A stretch of DNA of 7,195 nucleotides, taken from positions 1 through 7,195 of the forward strand of contig CATPAV010000008.1 of NCBI GenBank assembly GCA_955652245.1, read 5' to 3'. Positions within the stretch are counted from its first letter, which is position 1. Each line of letters opens with the position of its first letter. The DNA is from an uncultured Candidatus Udaeobacter sp. Lineage in GTDB: Bacteria > Verrucomicrobiota > Verrucomicrobiia > Chthoniobacterales > UBA10450. The position numbers were made by a program, and so were the translations under genes. Below the pieces are notes generated by a model. It was given only the letters and a program-made list of their open reading frames with translations. It did not search any database and was not told where the DNA came from. Positions 5,869 through 7,195 of this stretch are shown one piece after another.

Positions 5869-6276
5869 CTATTTCTTGACGATCTCGGCGTTCTCGATCA
5901 TCGCAATCCCGCCGCGCTCCGCGATTTTGCCCTTCACGGTGATGTTCTTGCCGCAGTATTCCGCGAGTTGATCGTTGATCGGCTTATGTTCGCCAACGAC
6001 GAGGTACGCTTTGCCCTCGCTCACGATGCCGGCCGGGCCGCCCGATTTGATGCACTTTGCCCCGCACGATTGGCCATGTTTCTCGCCGATCGCGTTATGA
6101 TCGACGTAACACATCATGTCGACCACTTCGCCCGTGACTTCTTTCGAAGCAGCTGCGTCTTTTCCATGCTCGTGCTCTTGCGCAACGGCAAGCGGAGAAA
6201 TCGCTAAAGCCGTGGCGAAAGTTGCAGCGACCGCAAATTTCAAAACAGTGGGTTTGCTAGGTATTGAGTTAAACAT
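5869..6276 (-). CDS. Small secreted Cys/His protein of unknown function
   Basis: This 135-residue protein has a clear signal peptide: a Lys-containing start, a hydrophobic Ala-rich core at 14-30 and AVA before Gln33. The mature part begins with a His-rich EHEHGKD stretch. A compact domain follows that begins VTGEVVDMMCYVDHN (47-61). It contains Cys56, His60, His67, Cys71 and Cys75 (HGQSCGAKC), then GGPAGIV, a strand AYLVVG (90-95), the segment INDQLAEYCGKNITVKGKI (100-118) with Cys108, and a closing strand near 124-133. The strand pattern looks like a small beta barrel, possibly OB-like. I recognise the overall pattern (a GxVVDxxC start, HxxxCxxxC, then GKxVTVxG) from exported hypothetical proteins of soil bacteria, but I know no assigned function. 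The clustered Cys and His residues suggest metal or cofactor binding or disulfides; this is inference. It has its own ATG at 6276 with no visible Shine-Dalgarno. It is transcribed in the same direction as carA, 97 bases downstream of it, and converges on the glycosyltransferase. Confidence 0.85.
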   Translation of the reverse strand: MFNSIPSKPTVLKFAVAATFATALAISPLAVAQEHEHGKDAAASKEVTGEVVDMMCYVDHNAIGEKHGQSCGAKCIKSGGPAGIVSEGKAYLVVGEHKPINDQLAEYCGKNITVKGKIAERGGIAMIENAEIVKK

Positions 6277-6318
6277 GCGCTAAATGTCGGCCGCTTCGTG
6301 GGTCGGTCAATCAAAGCC

Positions 6319-6354
6319 GTTTGTCATTTCGAACTCCGCTCGACACGACAAAAC
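6319..6354. repeat. Inverted repeat in the gap after carA, possible terminator or repeat remnant
   Basis: GTTTGTC at 6319-6325 is complementary, with one bulged base, to GACAAAAC at 6347-6354, around 21 bases. It lies about 20 bases past the carA stop on the minus strand. The inner sequence contains TGTCATTTCGA, similar in style to dispersed intergenic repeats of some bacterial genomes. The loop is long and there is no clean T run. The rest of the 97-base gap shows nothing recognisable, and no strong promoter for the secreted protein. Confidence 0.25.
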
Positions 6355-6373
6355 AAGATTTCGGCGATCGCGC

Positions 6374-7195
6374 CTATCCTTGCTTTTCGATCAAATCTAC
6401 GAACTGTGAGAAGAAGTAGGACGCGTCATGCGGACCGGGCGCTGCTTCGGGGTGATATTGTACGCTGAAGATCGGCAATTCCTTATGCCGCATCCCTTCG
6501 ACAGTGCCGTCATTTAAATTGATGTGAGTGACTTCGACATTGGCCGGGAGCGAGTCAGGGTCGACTGCGAAACCATGATTTTGCGCAGTGATCGCGACTT
6601 TGCCGCTTCGCAAATCTTTGACCGGCTGATTCGCGCCGCGATGCCCGAATTTCAATTTGAATGTCGATCCACCGTACGCGAAGCCAAGGATCTGATGGCC
6701 GAGACAAATCCCGAAGATCGGTTTCTTGCCCATTAATCCGCGCACCGCTTCATGCGCATACGGTAGAGCGGCCGGATCGCCGGGTCCGTTCGAAAGAAAA
6801 ATTCCGTCGGGATCGAGCGCGAGCGCCTGTTTGGCTGTCGTCGATGCAGGAACAACCGTGACGCCGAAGCCCTTCTGCCGCAGCAATCGCAAAATGTTTT
6901 GCTTGATGCCGTAGTCGTAAGCGACGACGCGAAAGCGGATCGGCGGCAACTTCGGTTTGCTATCGCCGTTTCCGTTCACGATTGACCATGGCTGGCTCAA
7001 TTTATCGTCCGGGTCCCATTGATAAATTTCCGGTGTCGAAACTTCGCGAACGTAATCCATTCCGATGACGCCCTCACCATCGACTGCGCGCTGCACCGCT
7101 AGCTGGATCGACATCTCCTCAGTCGTCAGGCATGCCTTCATCGCGCCGCCCGTGCGCAGATGCCGCGTGAGCGCGCGGGTGTCGATTCCCTGGAC
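6374..7195 (-). CDS. carA: Carbamoyl-phosphate synthase small (glutaminase) subunit, 5' end beyond the window
   Basis: CarA hydrolyses glutamine and passes ammonia to CarB for carbamoyl phosphate, the precursor of arginine and pyrimidines, in the cytoplasm. The frame is open to the right edge: the last 18 codons visible read [18 protein letters not shown], the conserved end of the CarA N-terminal domain. The Met at 7141 is therefore internal and not a start. The visible 273 residues lack roughly the first 110 of the usual 380. A class I glutamine amidotransferase domain follows: FLSNGPGDP, nucleophile Cys164 in GICLGHQ, then [18 protein letters not shown], and His248 and Glu250 in VQYHPEA (numbered from the edge). 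The catalytic triad is intact. The protein ends shortly after the [15 protein letters not shown] helix, as in the family. carB is not in the window downstream, where the small secreted protein lies instead. The strand and stop are certain; the true start is off the right edge. Confidence 0.96.
   Translation of the reverse strand, partial: VQGIDTRALTRHLRTGGAMKACLTTEEMSIQLAVQRAVDGEGVIGMDYVREVSTPEIYQWDPDDKLSQPWSIVNGNGDSKPKLPPIRFRVVAYDYGIKQNILRLLRQKGFGVTVVPASTTAKQALALDPDGIFLSNGPGDPAALPYAHEAVRGLMGKKPIFGICLGHQILGFAYGGSTFKLKFGHRGANQPVKDLRSGKVAITAQNHGFAVDPDSLPANVEVTHINLNDGTVEGMRHKELPIFSVQYHPEAAPGPHDASYFFSQFVDLIEKQG

Noticed and set aside
7139..7141. ATG at 7141 as the start of carA
   Set aside because: The 18 codons upstream are open and read as the conserved [10 protein letters not shown] region of CarA, so the gene continues off the window.
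5869..7195. Secreted protein and carA as a functional operon
   Set aside because: They share a strand but are separated by 97 bases with a possible hairpin. A secreted protein has no evident link to carbamoyl phosphate synthesis.
1..7195. CRISPR array, tRNA, rRNA, insertion sequence or phage genes
   Set aside because: No regularly spaced repeats, no cloverleaf or rRNA-like stretch, and no transposase, integrase or phage protein was seen on either strand.

Overview
This is an ordinary chromosomal window from a Gram-negative-type bacterium. The mlaEFD set and several exported proteins imply an outer membrane. The combination of a bacterial TopIB, a three-gene mla set, an exported plant-type asparaginase and a small secreted Cys/His protein suggests a Verrucomicrobiota- or Acidobacteriota-like soil organism. 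That placement is inferred from protein character only and is not proven. No mobile element, CRISPR array, rRNA or tRNA was seen, and I found no convincing undescribed multi-gene system.

Layout. (1) A type IB DNA topoisomerase on the + strand (about 82-1176) with all five expected active-site residues at the expected spacing. A possible terminator of an off-window gene lies just before it. (2) A tightly packed minus-strand operon, mlaE-mlaF-mlaD (3833 down to 1191), encoding permease, ATPase and membrane-anchored MCE protein of an ABC-type lipid transporter of the cell envelope. mlaE and mlaF share an ATGA overlap, and mlaF and mlaD overlap by 20 bases. The operon is convergent with the topoisomerase, with 14 bases between them, and divergent from the asparaginase, so no mlaB or mlaC gene belongs to it. 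(3) Two + strand genes: an exported Ntn-hydrolase of the isoaspartyl peptidase/L-asparaginase family (3946-5022) and a soluble family 2 glycosyltransferase of the DPM/ALG5 type (5089-5799). (4) Two minus-strand genes: a small secreted protein of unknown function with conserved-looking Cys and His residues (5869-6276), and carA, the glutaminase subunit of carbamoyl-phosphate synthetase (6374-7195), whose N-terminal coding part lies beyond the right edge.

The genes do not form one pathway. The only clear functional unit is mlaEFD. No gene-free stretch exceeds 300 bases. The gaps are short (about 14, 40-112, 66, 69 and 97 bases) and hold only dyads and hairpins that could be terminators, operators or fragments of dispersed repeats.
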